Assembly (NCBI GenBank): GCA_030267325.1
Contig: JAJDJS010000013.1
Span: forward strand, 1-59,205
DNA length: 59,205 nucleotides
Source of the DNA: Desulfosarcina sp. OttesenSCG-928-A07
GTDB taxonomy: Bacteria; Desulfobacterota; Desulfobacteria; Desulfobacterales; Desulfosarcinaceae
Reading direction: 5' to 3'
Every line of letters begins with the position of its first letter. Position 1 is the stretch's first letter. Position numbers and translations under genes: made by a program. Below, piece after piece: positions 6,345-13,808 of this stretch. The notes under the pieces are model-generated. The model was not told where the DNA came from and did not search any database. It saw only the letters and a program-made list of their open reading frames with translations.

Positions 6345-6677
6345 ATGTCCGAACGGAAAATCAACGAAAATTGCGAGCACTATTTCCACAGCCTGACCAT
6401 GGGGCCGATGTGCAGCATTTCAGATGCCACATGCGGGGACCGTGTTGATTGGTGCCCGCTGTACGTTGAGACAAAGGCGGTCTGCCCGATCTGTCTCTTC
6501 AACTCTAGTGAACAGGCGCCACTCTATGTCAAGGACGGCGTGTATTACTGCATCCACCCGATCTGCCCGGTTAAGACATTCACCAGCCTTGAACTTGCCG
6601 AGGCTCTCTCAGAGACCGCTGTTGACTTCTTTTTGTGGGCGGATGGGACAGAGAAGAAAGATGGGGTTGTTTCATGA
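6345..6677 (+). CDS. Cys-rich phage protein, 110 aa
   Basis: 110 residues with at least eight cysteines: C-x11-C-x7-C-x6-C in the first 40 residues, then CPIC and CIHPICP. This suggests one or two structural zinc sites. The ATG follows GGAAGG at 9 bases. The last codons overlap the start of the RecB-type exonuclease gene, so the two are translationally coupled. No named family. Confidence 0.6.
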   Translation: MSERKINENCEHYFHSLTMGPMCSISDATCGDRVDWCPLYVETKAVCPICLFNSSEQAPLYVKDGVYYCIHPICPVKTFTSLELAEALSETAVDFFLWADGTEKKDGVVS

Positions 6678-7471
6678 ACGACTTTATTGTCATCCGCGCC
6701 TCATCCATGCCCGAGCTTTTCGATTGCCCATCCCGCTGGGAGGCCAAAAACATCCGCAAGATCAGGATGCCGTCAAGCGGCAACTCTGTCCTTGGAAGGT
6801 CTGTCCATGCGGCTACAGCGGTTTTTGACTCCGCTGTTTTGGACGGGAATCCCATCACCATCGACGACGCTTCCGGCGTCGTCGCCGACACCATCCGGAA
6901 CCCGGACGAAGAAGTGGATTGGGGAGAGGATAAGCCCCAGGACGCTGAGAATATCGGGATCGCCCTCACTGGTATGTATTGCCGCCAGATCGCTCCATCC
7001 ATGGATTATGTGGCCGTTGAAGCCACATGCGAACGCCTTGAAATCATCGATATCGGCATCGCCCTGACCGGCACCACGGACCGGGTGGTGAAGACCGCTG
7101 ACGGCCACGCCATAGCGGATATCAAAACAGGAAAAAGCGCTGTTGCCGCTGACGGGACCGTGAAGACCCAGGGCCATGCCGCACAGATGGCTGTCTATGA
7201 GCTGATAGCCGAAAGTTCAACCGGAATCCAAATCGACTCACCGGCAAAAGTCATCGGCCTGCAGGTGGCCAAAACAGACAAGGGCCGACGGGCAGGTGTC
7301 GGAAAGATCCAAGGCGGACGGGAATTGATACTGGGCGATGAGGATTCTCCGGGCCTGCTGGAGCACGCAGCCGCCATCATCAAGAGCGGTCTTTTCCCTG
7401 GAAACCCAAGAAGCATGATGTGTCACGCCAAATATTGCCCTATTCACGGGGCCTGCAAATGGAGGAAATAA
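6674..7471 (+). CDS. RecB/Cas4-type exonuclease with likely 4Fe-4S cluster
   Basis: 265 residues from the ATG that overlaps the previous stop. PD-(D/E)XK exonuclease signatures in order: His45 in LGRSVHAA, Asp136 in GTTDRVV, Asp149-x-Lys151 in IADIKTG, and the Gln171/Tyr175 helix QMAVYE. Cys18 near the N-terminus plus C-x4-C-x5-C at the extreme C-terminus match the four-Cys iron-sulfur arrangement of Cas4/AddB nucleases. Next to RecT it should supply 5'-end resection, making 3' single strands for annealing (lambda Exo role). Cytoplasmic. Confidence 0.85.
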   Translation: MNDFIVIRASSMPELFDCPSRWEAKNIRKIRMPSSGNSVLGRSVHAATAVFDSAVLDGNPITIDDASGVVADTIRNPDEEVDWGEDKPQDAENIGIALTGMYCRQIAPSMDYVAVEATCERLEIIDIGIALTGTTDRVVKTADGHAIADIKTGKSAVAADGTVKTQGHAAQMAVYELIAESSTGIQIDSPAKVIGLQVAKTDKGRRAGVGKIQGGRELILGDEDSPGLLEHAAAIIKSGLFPGNPRSMMCHAKYCPIHGACKWRK

Positions 7472-7472
7472 A

Positions 7473-8390
7473 ATGACCCAACAGACAACACTCGCAAACA
7501 TGAGATCAGATAATAATACGCTCCCGGCAGCAATCGCAGGGAGCACAACCGCCATCGGGATGAATACGGTGGGCGGATTCGAATCCCTGCAACGGGTGGC
7601 GAAGGTCTTCGCATCATCTTCAATCGTGCCGAAGCAATTCCAGGGAAACCTTCCGGACTGCGTGATAGCCGTTGATATGGCCATCCGCATGGGAGCGAAT
7701 CCGTTGATGGTCTGTCAGAACCTTTATGTCGTTTATGGCCGGCCTGCATGGTCGGCCAAATTCCTGATCGCAACTCTGAACCAATGCGGTCGGTTCTCGG
7801 CCATCCGGTATGTGTTCCAAGGAAAACAAGGAAGTGATGATTGGGGATGCCGTGCTGTTGCCACCGAACTTTCAACGAACGAAAAGCTGGAAGGCCCACT
7901 GATCACCATCGGGCTGGCAAAGGAAGAAGGGTGGTACGGAAAGAACGGGAGTAAGTGGAAGACAATGCCGGAACTCATGCTCCGGTATAGGGCCGCCGCT
8001 TGGTTTGTGAACGCATACGCCCCTGAAATCGCAATGGGACTGAGGACTGCCGAGGAAGAAATAGACTCTGTGTATGACGTTCATCCCGGCGATGATGGAG
8101 CGTACCAAATCACAACGGCAGATATCCGCAGGAACGACACCAAGCCGGTTGAAAAAGAGCCAGAACCGCCGGTAGAACCAGATAAAAAAACATCCACAAA
8201 GCGCAAACCACAAACAATCCCCCCAACTAAAACAGAAGCACCGCCAACTCCGCCACCAGACGAGCACGAGCCAGAGTATACCGACGAATTTAGCGGACAA
8301 GTAATCTACTGCGAGAGAAAGAAAAAAGACGTGGATGAAATGGAATGCCTGTCTTGCGATGACAGGGAATCCTGCCGGGTGTGGGGGTGA
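7473..8390 (+). CDS. recT: RecT-family single-strand annealing protein
   Basis: 305 residues. The core (about 20-210) has the RecT pattern: a helix with VAKVFASSSIVPKQFQGN, DCVIAVDMAIRMGANPL, and the diagnostic WKTMPELMLRYRAAAWF followed by APEIAMGL. It anneals complementary strands and, with the adjacent exonuclease, forms a phage recombination pair for end-joining and concatemer formation. The C-terminal 90 residues are a Pro/Glu/Lys linker and then a cysteine cluster (C-x11-C-x2-C-x5-C) that is not part of the standard fold and may bind zinc. Starts one base after the exonuclease stop. Confidence 0.9.
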   Translation: MTQQTTLANMRSDNNTLPAAIAGSTTAIGMNTVGGFESLQRVAKVFASSSIVPKQFQGNLPDCVIAVDMAIRMGANPLMVCQNLYVVYGRPAWSAKFLIATLNQCGRFSAIRYVFQGKQGSDDWGCRAVATELSTNEKLEGPLITIGLAKEEGWYGKNGSKWKTMPELMLRYRAAAWFVNAYAPEIAMGLRTAEEEIDSVYDVHPGDDGAYQITTADIRRNDTKPVEKEPEPPVEPDKKTSTKRKPQTIPPTKTEAPPTPPPDEHEPEYTDEFSGQVIYCERKKKDVDEMECLSCDDRESCRVWG

Positions 8391-8395
8391 GCAAG

Positions 8396-9313
8396 ATGGA
8401 AGAAAAACAAATCACGGTACAGACGCAAGAAACACCCCCGGCCATATCCTTCAATTTTGACCAGTTGAAGGCCTGGGCGGTCGGCATGACCGAACGATAC
8501 AAAGACCTTGTTGTCACTGAAGACGCCATCGCAGACGTGAAACGCGACATGGCCGAACTGAATAAGGCCAAAAAGGCCGTGGACGATGCCCGGAAAGAAG
8601 CGGTCCGCAGGGTGTCTGAACCGATCAAGGCATTTGAAGCGCAGATCAAGGAAGTGACAGGAATCTTTGAATCTGTGTATTCGGCACTGGCTGATCAGGT
8701 GAAAGCCTTTGAAGCCGCCCAGAGGGACGAAAAGCGGATAAAAATCCTGGAGCTTATCCAGGAATGCACCACCGAAAAGTTTTGTGGTGCTGAATACGCT
8801 CCGAGAATTGAAATACCGGTGCAGGATAGGTGGTTAAACAAAACAACCACGATGAAGTCGATCAGGGAAGATATAATCATCTCCCTCGACCGGTACATCG
8901 AGGAAGAGCAGAGAAAAAAAGCGCTTGAGCAGGCAAAGAAAGACCGTGTTGCGGCCATTGAAAACCATGTGAAAGCGCTGAATCAGCAATATGAATTTGC
9001 GTTTTCGGTCTCAAAATTCATCGACGGCCGGGCGCTTAACATGGGCATCCCGCTCGACCAGATACTTTCTGGGATCGGAACATATTTCGAACGAATGATC
9101 CCAAAAAAAGCCCCGCCCAAGCCCGTTCCGGAACCAACACCAACACCGGGTCCGATTCCGGATCCCGAGCCAGAAACACCCGCGCCGACAGCACGCAAAA
9201 CGGCGACCATATCGATCATCATCGAATATGACATGCGCAATAAATCAAAAATCATGGAATGTCTCTCCGGACTCAGAGACCTGTGTGTCAATTATGCGGA
9301 AAGGAGGCGGTGA
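8396..9313 (+). CDS. DUF1351-like phage recombination-associated protein
   Basis: 305 residues from the ATG preceded by GGGGGTGA; GTG codons at 8381 and 8387 are alternatives. The layout fits DUF1351: a long coiled coil (about 40-125; MAELNKAKKAVDDARKEAVRRV, then IKEVTGIFESVYS), a middle domain, and a Pro-rich linker (about 240-275) before a short C-terminal alpha/beta segment. DUF1351 proteins commonly lie beside RecT or Erf in phages and probably help recombination or replication; the molecular role is unknown. Confidence 0.75.
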   Translation: MEEKQITVQTQETPPAISFNFDQLKAWAVGMTERYKDLVVTEDAIADVKRDMAELNKAKKAVDDARKEAVRRVSEPIKAFEAQIKEVTGIFESVYSALADQVKAFEAAQRDEKRIKILELIQECTTEKFCGAEYAPRIEIPVQDRWLNKTTTMKSIREDIIISLDRYIEEEQRKKALEQAKKDRVAAIENHVKALNQQYEFAFSVSKFIDGRALNMGIPLDQILSGIGTYFERMIPKKAPPKPVPEPTPTPGPIPDPEPETPAPTARKTATISIIIEYDMRNKSKIMECLSGLRDLCVNYAERRR

Positions 9314-9531
9314 TGATAACGAGCAAAGAAGTGGCAAAGAAAAAGAAATGCCCGCTTGGGGCTCTGTCAGTTATAGCCATGATCATGGCTGGAGAAATGC
9401 CGGCTCACTGGCCGGATGTAATGTCGTGTTCGGCGTCTGGTTGCATGGCCTGGCGGCATAGCAGAAAATTTTCTGATGCCGGATATTGCGGTCTCACCGG
9501 AATCCAACGTGGCGATGAGGAATATATATGA
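9313..9531 (+). CDS. Small Cys-containing phage protein, 72 aa
   Basis: ATG at 9313, right after AAGGAGG and overlapping the previous stop. 72 residues with a Lys-rich start, a hydrophobic stretch (LSVIAMIMAG), then two or three Cys and Trp (WPDVMSCSASGCMAW). It has the feel of a small metal-binding early protein. The stop overlaps the next ATG. No family assigned. Confidence 0.55.
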   Translation: MITSKEVAKKKKCPLGALSVIAMIMAGEMPAHWPDVMSCSASGCMAWRHSRKFSDAGYCGLTGIQRGDEEYI

Positions 9532-10214
9532 AATTACGCCCGATAATTTTCAATACTGAAATGGTCCGCGCTATTCTGGACGGGCGGAAGACCCAGACGC
9601 GGAGGCCGATGAAGCAGCAGCCAGAGTATCGTACAAATAGGGGATACGTGTGGCATATCCACAGAAAAAAAACTGTGGAGCAGTTGACGCATAATGGACT
9701 GTTTTCTAAGTGCCCATTTGGGAAAACGGGAGACACCCTCTGGGTGAGGGAGACGTTTCGCGCCTGGTGCGTTGATGGCACAGACACCATTGAAGATGGC
9801 TATCGGCATGTGCGGTATAAGGCAGATGGCGTAGAGCGAAAGACAGAAACAATCTGGGACCTTGACTGCAACGAAGGCCCTTTCGAAGCAGGACTGAACG
9901 AAGAGCCGTCCAAGTGGATCCCATCCATCCACATGCCCAGGTGGGCATCCCGCATCACCCTGCGCATCACGGGTGTCCGGGTGGAGAAATTGCAGGACAT
10001 CTCTGAGAAAGACGCAATTGCCGAGGGAATTGAGTGGGACGAAACCCACAATGGCTTCCGCGGACAGATACGCCACAGAGGAATGTCAACGTGGCATAGC
10101 AGGGCGTCAGAGGCTTTTGGTTTTTTTTGGGACACACTGAACTCAAAAGAAGGCTACCGCTGGAAGGATAATCCCTGGGTCTGGGTGGTCAGTTTTGAGA
10201 GGATTGAGAAATGA
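9528..10214 (+). CDS. ASCH-domain-like phage protein
   Basis: 228 residues. The N-terminus carries the pattern MKLRPIIFNTEMVRAILDGR followed by KTQTRRP, which is characteristic of phage ASCH-like (PUA-fold) proteins. A Trp-rich body (GDTLWVRETF, the IHMPRWASRI strand, VEKLQDISEKDAIAEGI) and a C-terminal WVWVVSFE strand complete the fold. ASCH domains are predicted to bind RNA or modified nucleotides. Overlaps both neighbours by 4 bases. Confidence 0.75.
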   Translation: MKLRPIIFNTEMVRAILDGRKTQTRRPMKQQPEYRTNRGYVWHIHRKKTVEQLTHNGLFSKCPFGKTGDTLWVRETFRAWCVDGTDTIEDGYRHVRYKADGVERKTETIWDLDCNEGPFEAGLNEEPSKWIPSIHMPRWASRITLRITGVRVEKLQDISEKDAIAEGIEWDETHNGFRGQIRHRGMSTWHSRASEAFGFFWDTLNSKEGYRWKDNPWVWVVSFERIEK

Positions 10215-11158
10215 CCAAAATCGAATGGTGCGACATCACGATCAACCCGGCCGTGGGGTGCTCAAAATGTTATCCGGGGTGCGACAACTGTTATGCCGAA
10301 AAATTCGCCGCAAGGCTGTCGAAACATCCAAACCAGAAAATTGCCGCCAAATATAAAGGCGTTGTGGATGAGCACGGAAGATGGACGGGAGAATTTTATG
10401 AGGATTTTTCTTGTTTTGAAAAACTACCCAAAAAACCCAGCTGGATATTTATTTGTTCCATGGGAGACTTTTTCCATGAAAAATTTTTGAGGCAAAGCAG
10501 TTTGATCGCCCTTGTAGCGTTAATATTAGAACATCCTGAACATACATTTTTTTGTCTTACAAAACGCCCAGAAAGAATGAAGATCGCATTCGATTGGGTT
10601 TATCGCAATTTGGAAATAGAAATTGGAATAGATCTTTTCCATGGCCAACCCATCCCAAATCTATGGCTCGGCGTCACGGTCTGTAATCAAGCCGAGGCCG
10701 ACGCCAAAATACCAATCCTTCTATCAACGCCAGCCGCAAAGCGATTCGTGAGCATCGAGCCGATGCTGAGTAATATCAACCTGTCGCACCGGGTTCTTTC
10801 TGACTATTCCGAGAAGAATTTCCTCTCAGGAGAACTTTTTATCCCCGGCGACTGCGGCACAGGCTCACAAACTATTCCGGGAAAGAAACTGGACTGGGTC
10901 ATCTGCGGTGGTGAAACAGGCCCCGGCGCCAGGCCAATGCATCCAGACTGGGTGATATCCCTGCGGGATCAGTGCGTTGATGCCGGGACACCGTTCTTCT
11001 TCAAAAGCTGGGGGGAGTGGACAACTGAATATACCTACACAGATGCCGTGTCTACTCCGGGCGCATATTTGTCTGGGGCGCCCTTTGCCCGCATCGGAAA
11101 GCGCCGGACTGGCCGCCTGATTGACGGGCGGGAATGGAATGAGGTGCCGCCATGCTGA
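10211..11158 (+). CDS. DUF5131 (phage Gp37/Gp68) family protein
   Basis: 315 residues. Starts MTKIEWCDITINPAVGC with the Cys cluster C-x2-C-x3-C-x2-C at about residues 17-26 (GCSKCYPGCDNCYAE), then FICSMGDFFHE, FFCLTKRPERM, LWLGVTV, RFVSIEPM and DWVICGGETGPGARPM. All are landmarks of the Gp37/Gp68 family. The TIM-barrel-like strand order and Cys cluster recall radical-SAM enzymes, but the spacing is not the canonical CxxxCxxC and no reaction is known. The middle third is less GC-rich than the flanks. Confidence 0.88.
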   Translation: MTKIEWCDITINPAVGCSKCYPGCDNCYAEKFAARLSKHPNQKIAAKYKGVVDEHGRWTGEFYEDFSCFEKLPKKPSWIFICSMGDFFHEKFLRQSSLIALVALILEHPEHTFFCLTKRPERMKIAFDWVYRNLEIEIGIDLFHGQPIPNLWLGVTVCNQAEADAKIPILLSTPAAKRFVSIEPMLSNINLSHRVLSDYSEKNFLSGELFIPGDCGTGSQTIPGKKLDWVICGGETGPGARPMHPDWVISLRDQCVDAGTPFFFKSWGEWTTEYTYTDAVSTPGAYLSGAPFARIGKRRTGRLIDGREWNEVPPC

Positions 11159-11544
11159 AAATCCCAGCGCATTGCCAAACAGTAGGCTCTCGGGATGCTG
11201 ATTTTTTTGACGGAATGAACGTCAGTCCATGCAGAACCTGCGGACACTTCGGAAAACTCCCGGCCGATAAATGTATCAAGCGGAAAGAGTGCCCGCTGAA
11301 TATTCAGGTTTTGATCACACCGGAACAAAGGGAAGGATCAAAAAGTAAGCGCGGGCCTTGTGAAAAAGTGAAGTCCTGCCAATTCCCGGCATGCAAAGAG
11401 AAAATCAGAGCGGGCGGGATGTACTGCAGAAGGCATTCTACAATAATCGCTAAAAGGCGTCGGCGATACCCTGGCAATCCTGAAGTGTGGACGCTTCCGG
11501 AGGGGGTGGGTTTGAGGAAATTCATATCCTCGGGGGTCGCATAA
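11152..11544 (+). CDS. Zinc-finger phage protein, 130 aa
   Basis: 130 residues with paired cysteines: CRTC (about 27-30) with C-x5-C downstream, and CQFPAC with MYCRRH later, implying two zinc sites. The C-terminus is very basic (IIAKRRRRYPGNP) and probably binds nucleic acid. Overlaps the DUF5131 gene by 7 bases; its stop overlaps the next ATG. Confidence 0.6.
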   Translation: MLKIPAHCQTVGSRDADFFDGMNVSPCRTCGHFGKLPADKCIKRKECPLNIQVLITPEQREGSKSKRGPCEKVKSCQFPACKEKIRAGGMYCRRHSTIIAKRRRRYPGNPEVWTLPEGVGLRKFISSGVA

Positions 11545-12473
11545 TGGAATGGTTTAGATGGTATCACGGCGCTGTTTCAGACGACAAATGGCCGCTTATA
11601 TCGCGTCGATCCGGCCAATCTATTGCCGTCGTTATTGCCGTTTGGGCGTCATTACTGGAATGCGCATCACAAGCAGATGAGCGTGGAAGTATCAAAGATG
11701 TAGACCCGGAAAGTATAGACGCCCACCTGCAAATTGATGACGGTGCGACACAATCGGTTATCGACGCACTATCCAGCGGAAATAGGCCGAGGATCGTTGA
11801 TGGTAAGATTTTAAATTGGTCAAAACGGCAACCCCTTAAAGAGGACGGCACGAGCGCAGAAAGAGTCAGGAAACACAGGGAACGACAAAAAACAGAACAA
11901 AATCAACATGATGTAACGCCATGTAACGCCTATGTAACGCCATGTAACGCCTATGTAACGCCATGTAACGCCGATGTAACGCCATGTAACGATAGAACAG
12001 AACAGATAAGAACAGAGAAGAACAGAACAGAACAGAGATTAACCCCCCTTACCCCCCATCCGGTGGGTGACGCCAACGGCGAACAGAATTCACACGCCAC
12101 CAAGAAACAAAAACCACAATCCGAAACCGACTTTGACGCATTCTGGGACGCCTATCCCCGCAAGACGGGAAAGGCCGCAGCGGAAAAGGCTTGGAAAAAA
12201 GCCAGGGACAAGCCTGACTTGAATACCATCCTGGGCGCGATTGAATCCCAGAAAACCTGGGACCAGTGGCGCCGGGATGGTGGTCAATACATCCCAAACC
12301 CAGCAACCTGGCTGAATCAGGGCAGATGGGATGACAAGCCGCCGGATGTCGTTCAGTCCCGCGACGGGCCGACCACCTGGAAATCACCAGCCCAACGGAG
12401 GCTGGAAAGCAACATGGCGGCGGCAGAGGCTTTTGTGAACGGGGATTTTGGAACTTTTGGGAGCGCGACATGA
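11544..12473 (+). CDS. Phage replication initiator (O-like)
   Basis: 309 residues. The N-terminal 95 residues look like a winged helix (RWYHGAVSDDKWPLISRRSG, a helical core, then ILNWSKRQP), as in phage replisome organisers. The linker (about 105-170) is encoded by an iteron array and reads VTPCNAY/VTPCNAD repeats followed by RTEQ repeats. The C-terminal domain (about 195-275) has FDAFWDAYPRKTGKAAAEKA and GQYIPNPATWLNQGRW, a common C-terminus in phage replication proteins. By analogy with lambda O it should bind the iterons in its own gene and recruit helicase loading. The ATG overlaps the previous stop. Confidence 0.8.
   Translation: MEWFRWYHGAVSDDKWPLISRRSGQSIAVVIAVWASLLECASQADERGSIKDVDPESIDAHLQIDDGATQSVIDALSSGNRPRIVDGKILNWSKRQPLKEDGTSAERVRKHRERQKTEQNQHDVTPCNAYVTPCNAYVTPCNADVTPCNDRTEQIRTEKNRTEQRLTPLTPHPVGDANGEQNSHATKKQKPQSETDFDAFWDAYPRKTGKAAAEKAWKKARDKPDLNTILGAIESQKTWDQWRRDGGQYIPNPATWLNQGRWDDKPPDVVQSRDGPTTWKSPAQRRLESNMAAAEAFVNGDFGTFGSAT
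11911..11991 (+). repeat. Iteron array, likely phage replication origin
   Basis: Eight copies of ATGTAACGCC (the last reads ATGTAACGAT), starting at 11911, 11921, 11932, 11942, 11953, 11963, 11974 and 11984: four pairs on a 21-base period, about two helical turns. The array lies inside the O-like gene, as lambda ori does in O. The period is a multiple of three, so the protein repeats too. Confidence 0.85.
11991..12036 (+). repeat. Purine-rich GAACAG repeats beside the iterons
   Basis: About six copies of GAACAG or close variants follow the iterons directly, giving an asymmetric purine strand. Lambda ori has a comparable A-rich segment next to its iterons where the DNA opens. A duplex-unwinding role is inferred from position and composition. 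Confidence 0.6.
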
Positions 12474-13108
12474 CAAACAACGACAAGCAGGATTTTGCGG
12501 CAATCATGACCGGGCTTGCTGAAAATTATGGGCAAACCCTAACGCCACAGGGAATCAACATGCGATTTCAGGCGTTGAAAAAATTCAGCATCGAGGACGT
12601 TGGCGCTGCGGCAATGTCGCTCATGTCAGCCAGAAAATACACCACCATGCCGACAGTGGCTGATTTTCTGGAGCACCTCGGCGGCGGATCAGCCGAGGAC
12701 CAAGCCGAAGTCGAAGCCGGGAAGGTCCTGAACGCCATCAAGCGGGTCGGTGCCTACAGCAGTGTGGTTTTCGACGACCCGATCACACAGGCTGTTGTTG
12801 CCAAAACCTTCGGCGGATGGGTGATGCTCTGTCAGGAATGCGGCGTTGAAGAAACCGAAAAGTGGTTTCGGCATGGTTTTGTGAAATCCTGGGCGGCGTA
12901 CAAGCGCCAGGGGATACGACAATACGGGCATTTGCCGGGCATAATCGAAACCCAAAATGCGTCTTCTGGGTATCTGGGCTTAGTGCCGGACCCGGTGATG
13001 ATCGGGGATCGAACAAAGGCGCTGGCCGTGCTGAACCACCAGGAGTATCCCCAAAGCCTTCCCAGAGTCGGAAATGTGATTCCTATCGCTAACCGGGTAT
13101 CCGGGTAA
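12470..13108 (+). CDS. Replication-region protein, possible helicase loader
   Basis: 212 residues. N-terminal helices (about 5-60: FAAIMTGLAENYGQTLTP, ALKKFSIEDVGAAAMSL) lead to KYTTMPTVADFLEHLGG, a motif shared with phage replication proteins that sit after O-like genes. A second helical domain follows (WVMLCQECGVEETEKWFRHGFVKSW) and a C-terminal tail. The position directly after the initiator is that of lambda P (helicase loader), but there is no P-loop, so it would be a P-like or DnaT-like partner. The family resembles DUF6475; moderate certainty. Confidence 0.65.
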   Translation: MTNNDKQDFAAIMTGLAENYGQTLTPQGINMRFQALKKFSIEDVGAAAMSLMSARKYTTMPTVADFLEHLGGGSAEDQAEVEAGKVLNAIKRVGAYSSVVFDDPITQAVVAKTFGGWVMLCQECGVEETEKWFRHGFVKSWAAYKRQGIRQYGHLPGIIETQNASSGYLGLVPDPVMIGDRTKALAVLNHQEYPQSLPRVGNVIPIANRVSG

Positions 13109-13143
13109 TCCAGATAACCCTGGATATAGCGTCAAATCTCGTT

Positions 13144-13257
13144 GTGGCTGGACGAAAACTATTCAGGGAATACCCATGTATAGGCCAGGGCAAGAAAGCC
13201 CAGAAAAAGGGCAAATCCGTTCGAATTCGAAAAACAACACCAAAGGGGGAAAATTGA
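13144..13257 (+). CDS. Possible tiny basic protein before rusA
   Basis: A frame open from 13093 ends in TGA at 13255-13257, overlapping the TTG start of rusA. From the GTG at 13144 it gives 37 residues, strongly basic (KLFREYPCIGQGKKAQKKGK, then VRIRKTTPKGEN). The overlap with rusA and good composition suggest a real gene, but I see no ribosome site, so it may be only a leader or chance frame. Confidence 0.3.
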   Translation: MAGRKLFREYPCIGQGKKAQKKGKSVRIRKTTPKGEN

Positions 13258-13682
13258 TTTCTTTCACACTCCCGATCATCCCAACGGCCCAGGCGCGTCC
13301 CCGGGTCGCAGTACGCGGTAAATTCGTACAGGCCTACAAAACCAAAGACCAGCAGGCCAATGAGCGGACGCTTGAGGCGTGGCTGAAGGATCACGCACCT
13401 GAAGCGCCTTTGACTGGAGGGCTTGTTCTTGAGTTTGTGGCCGCGCTCCCGATCCCGAAAAGCGCAACGAAAAAAAACAAAACCGCCATGCTTTCCGGGT
13501 TTGTGCTCCCGACGAAGAAACCAGACCTGGACAACCTGGCGAAGCAGATCAAAGACGCGATGACCCGGATGCAGTTTTGGGGCGATGACTCGCAGATTGT
13601 CTCACTGCGATGCGAGAAGATATACGCAGAGACCGGATATTGGAAAATTTCCGTGTATGAGAGTGTCAGGAGGTGTGCGTGA
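13254..13682 (+). CDS. rusA: RusA-type Holliday junction resolvase
   Basis: 142 residues from a TTG start 5 bases after AAAGGGGG; this gives the family-typical N-terminus ISFTLPIIPTAQARPR. RusA landmarks: KPDLDNLAKQIKDAM with the metal-binding Asp pair, and DDSQIVSLRCEKIYAE. The enzyme cuts four-way junctions made during phage recombination and replication and prepares DNA for packaging, complementing the RecT-exonuclease pair. Its last bases overlap the GTG of the next small gene. Confidence 0.9.
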   Translation: MISFTLPIIPTAQARPRVAVRGKFVQAYKTKDQQANERTLEAWLKDHAPEAPLTGGLVLEFVAALPIPKSATKKNKTAMLSGFVLPTKKPDLDNLAKQIKDAMTRMQFWGDDSQIVSLRCEKIYAETGYWKISVYESVRRCA

Positions 13683-13804
13683 GTGTGTGTAGTACTTGTG
13701 GGTCCTTCGTGCCCCATGCAGTGCGCAACGGGACGCTCACCCCCGTCTGTGGTCGCGACTTGTGCAGCCAGGGTAACGGAAAAACGGAATGCGATGAAGG
13801 GTGA
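13679..13804 (+). CDS. Tiny Cys-rich (zinc-ribbon-like) protein, 41 aa
   Basis: GTG at 13679 overlaps the rusA stop (GTGA) and is preceded by a near-perfect AGGAGGT site at a good distance. The frame runs 41 codons to TGA at 13802 and has five Cys, including CSTC at 4-7 and two more at 24 and 29, enough for one zinc site. The next gene (ParB-like) starts 4 bases after its stop, so it sits in the same translational chain. No family recognised. Confidence 0.6.
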   Translation: MSVCSTCGSFVPHAVRNGTLTPVCGRDLCSQGNGKTECDEG

Positions 13805-13808
13805 AATC

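Noticed and set aside
11911..11991. Short regular repeats resembling a CRISPR array
   Set aside because: Units of 10 bases with no unique spacers, in frame inside a protein gene; they fit replication iterons.
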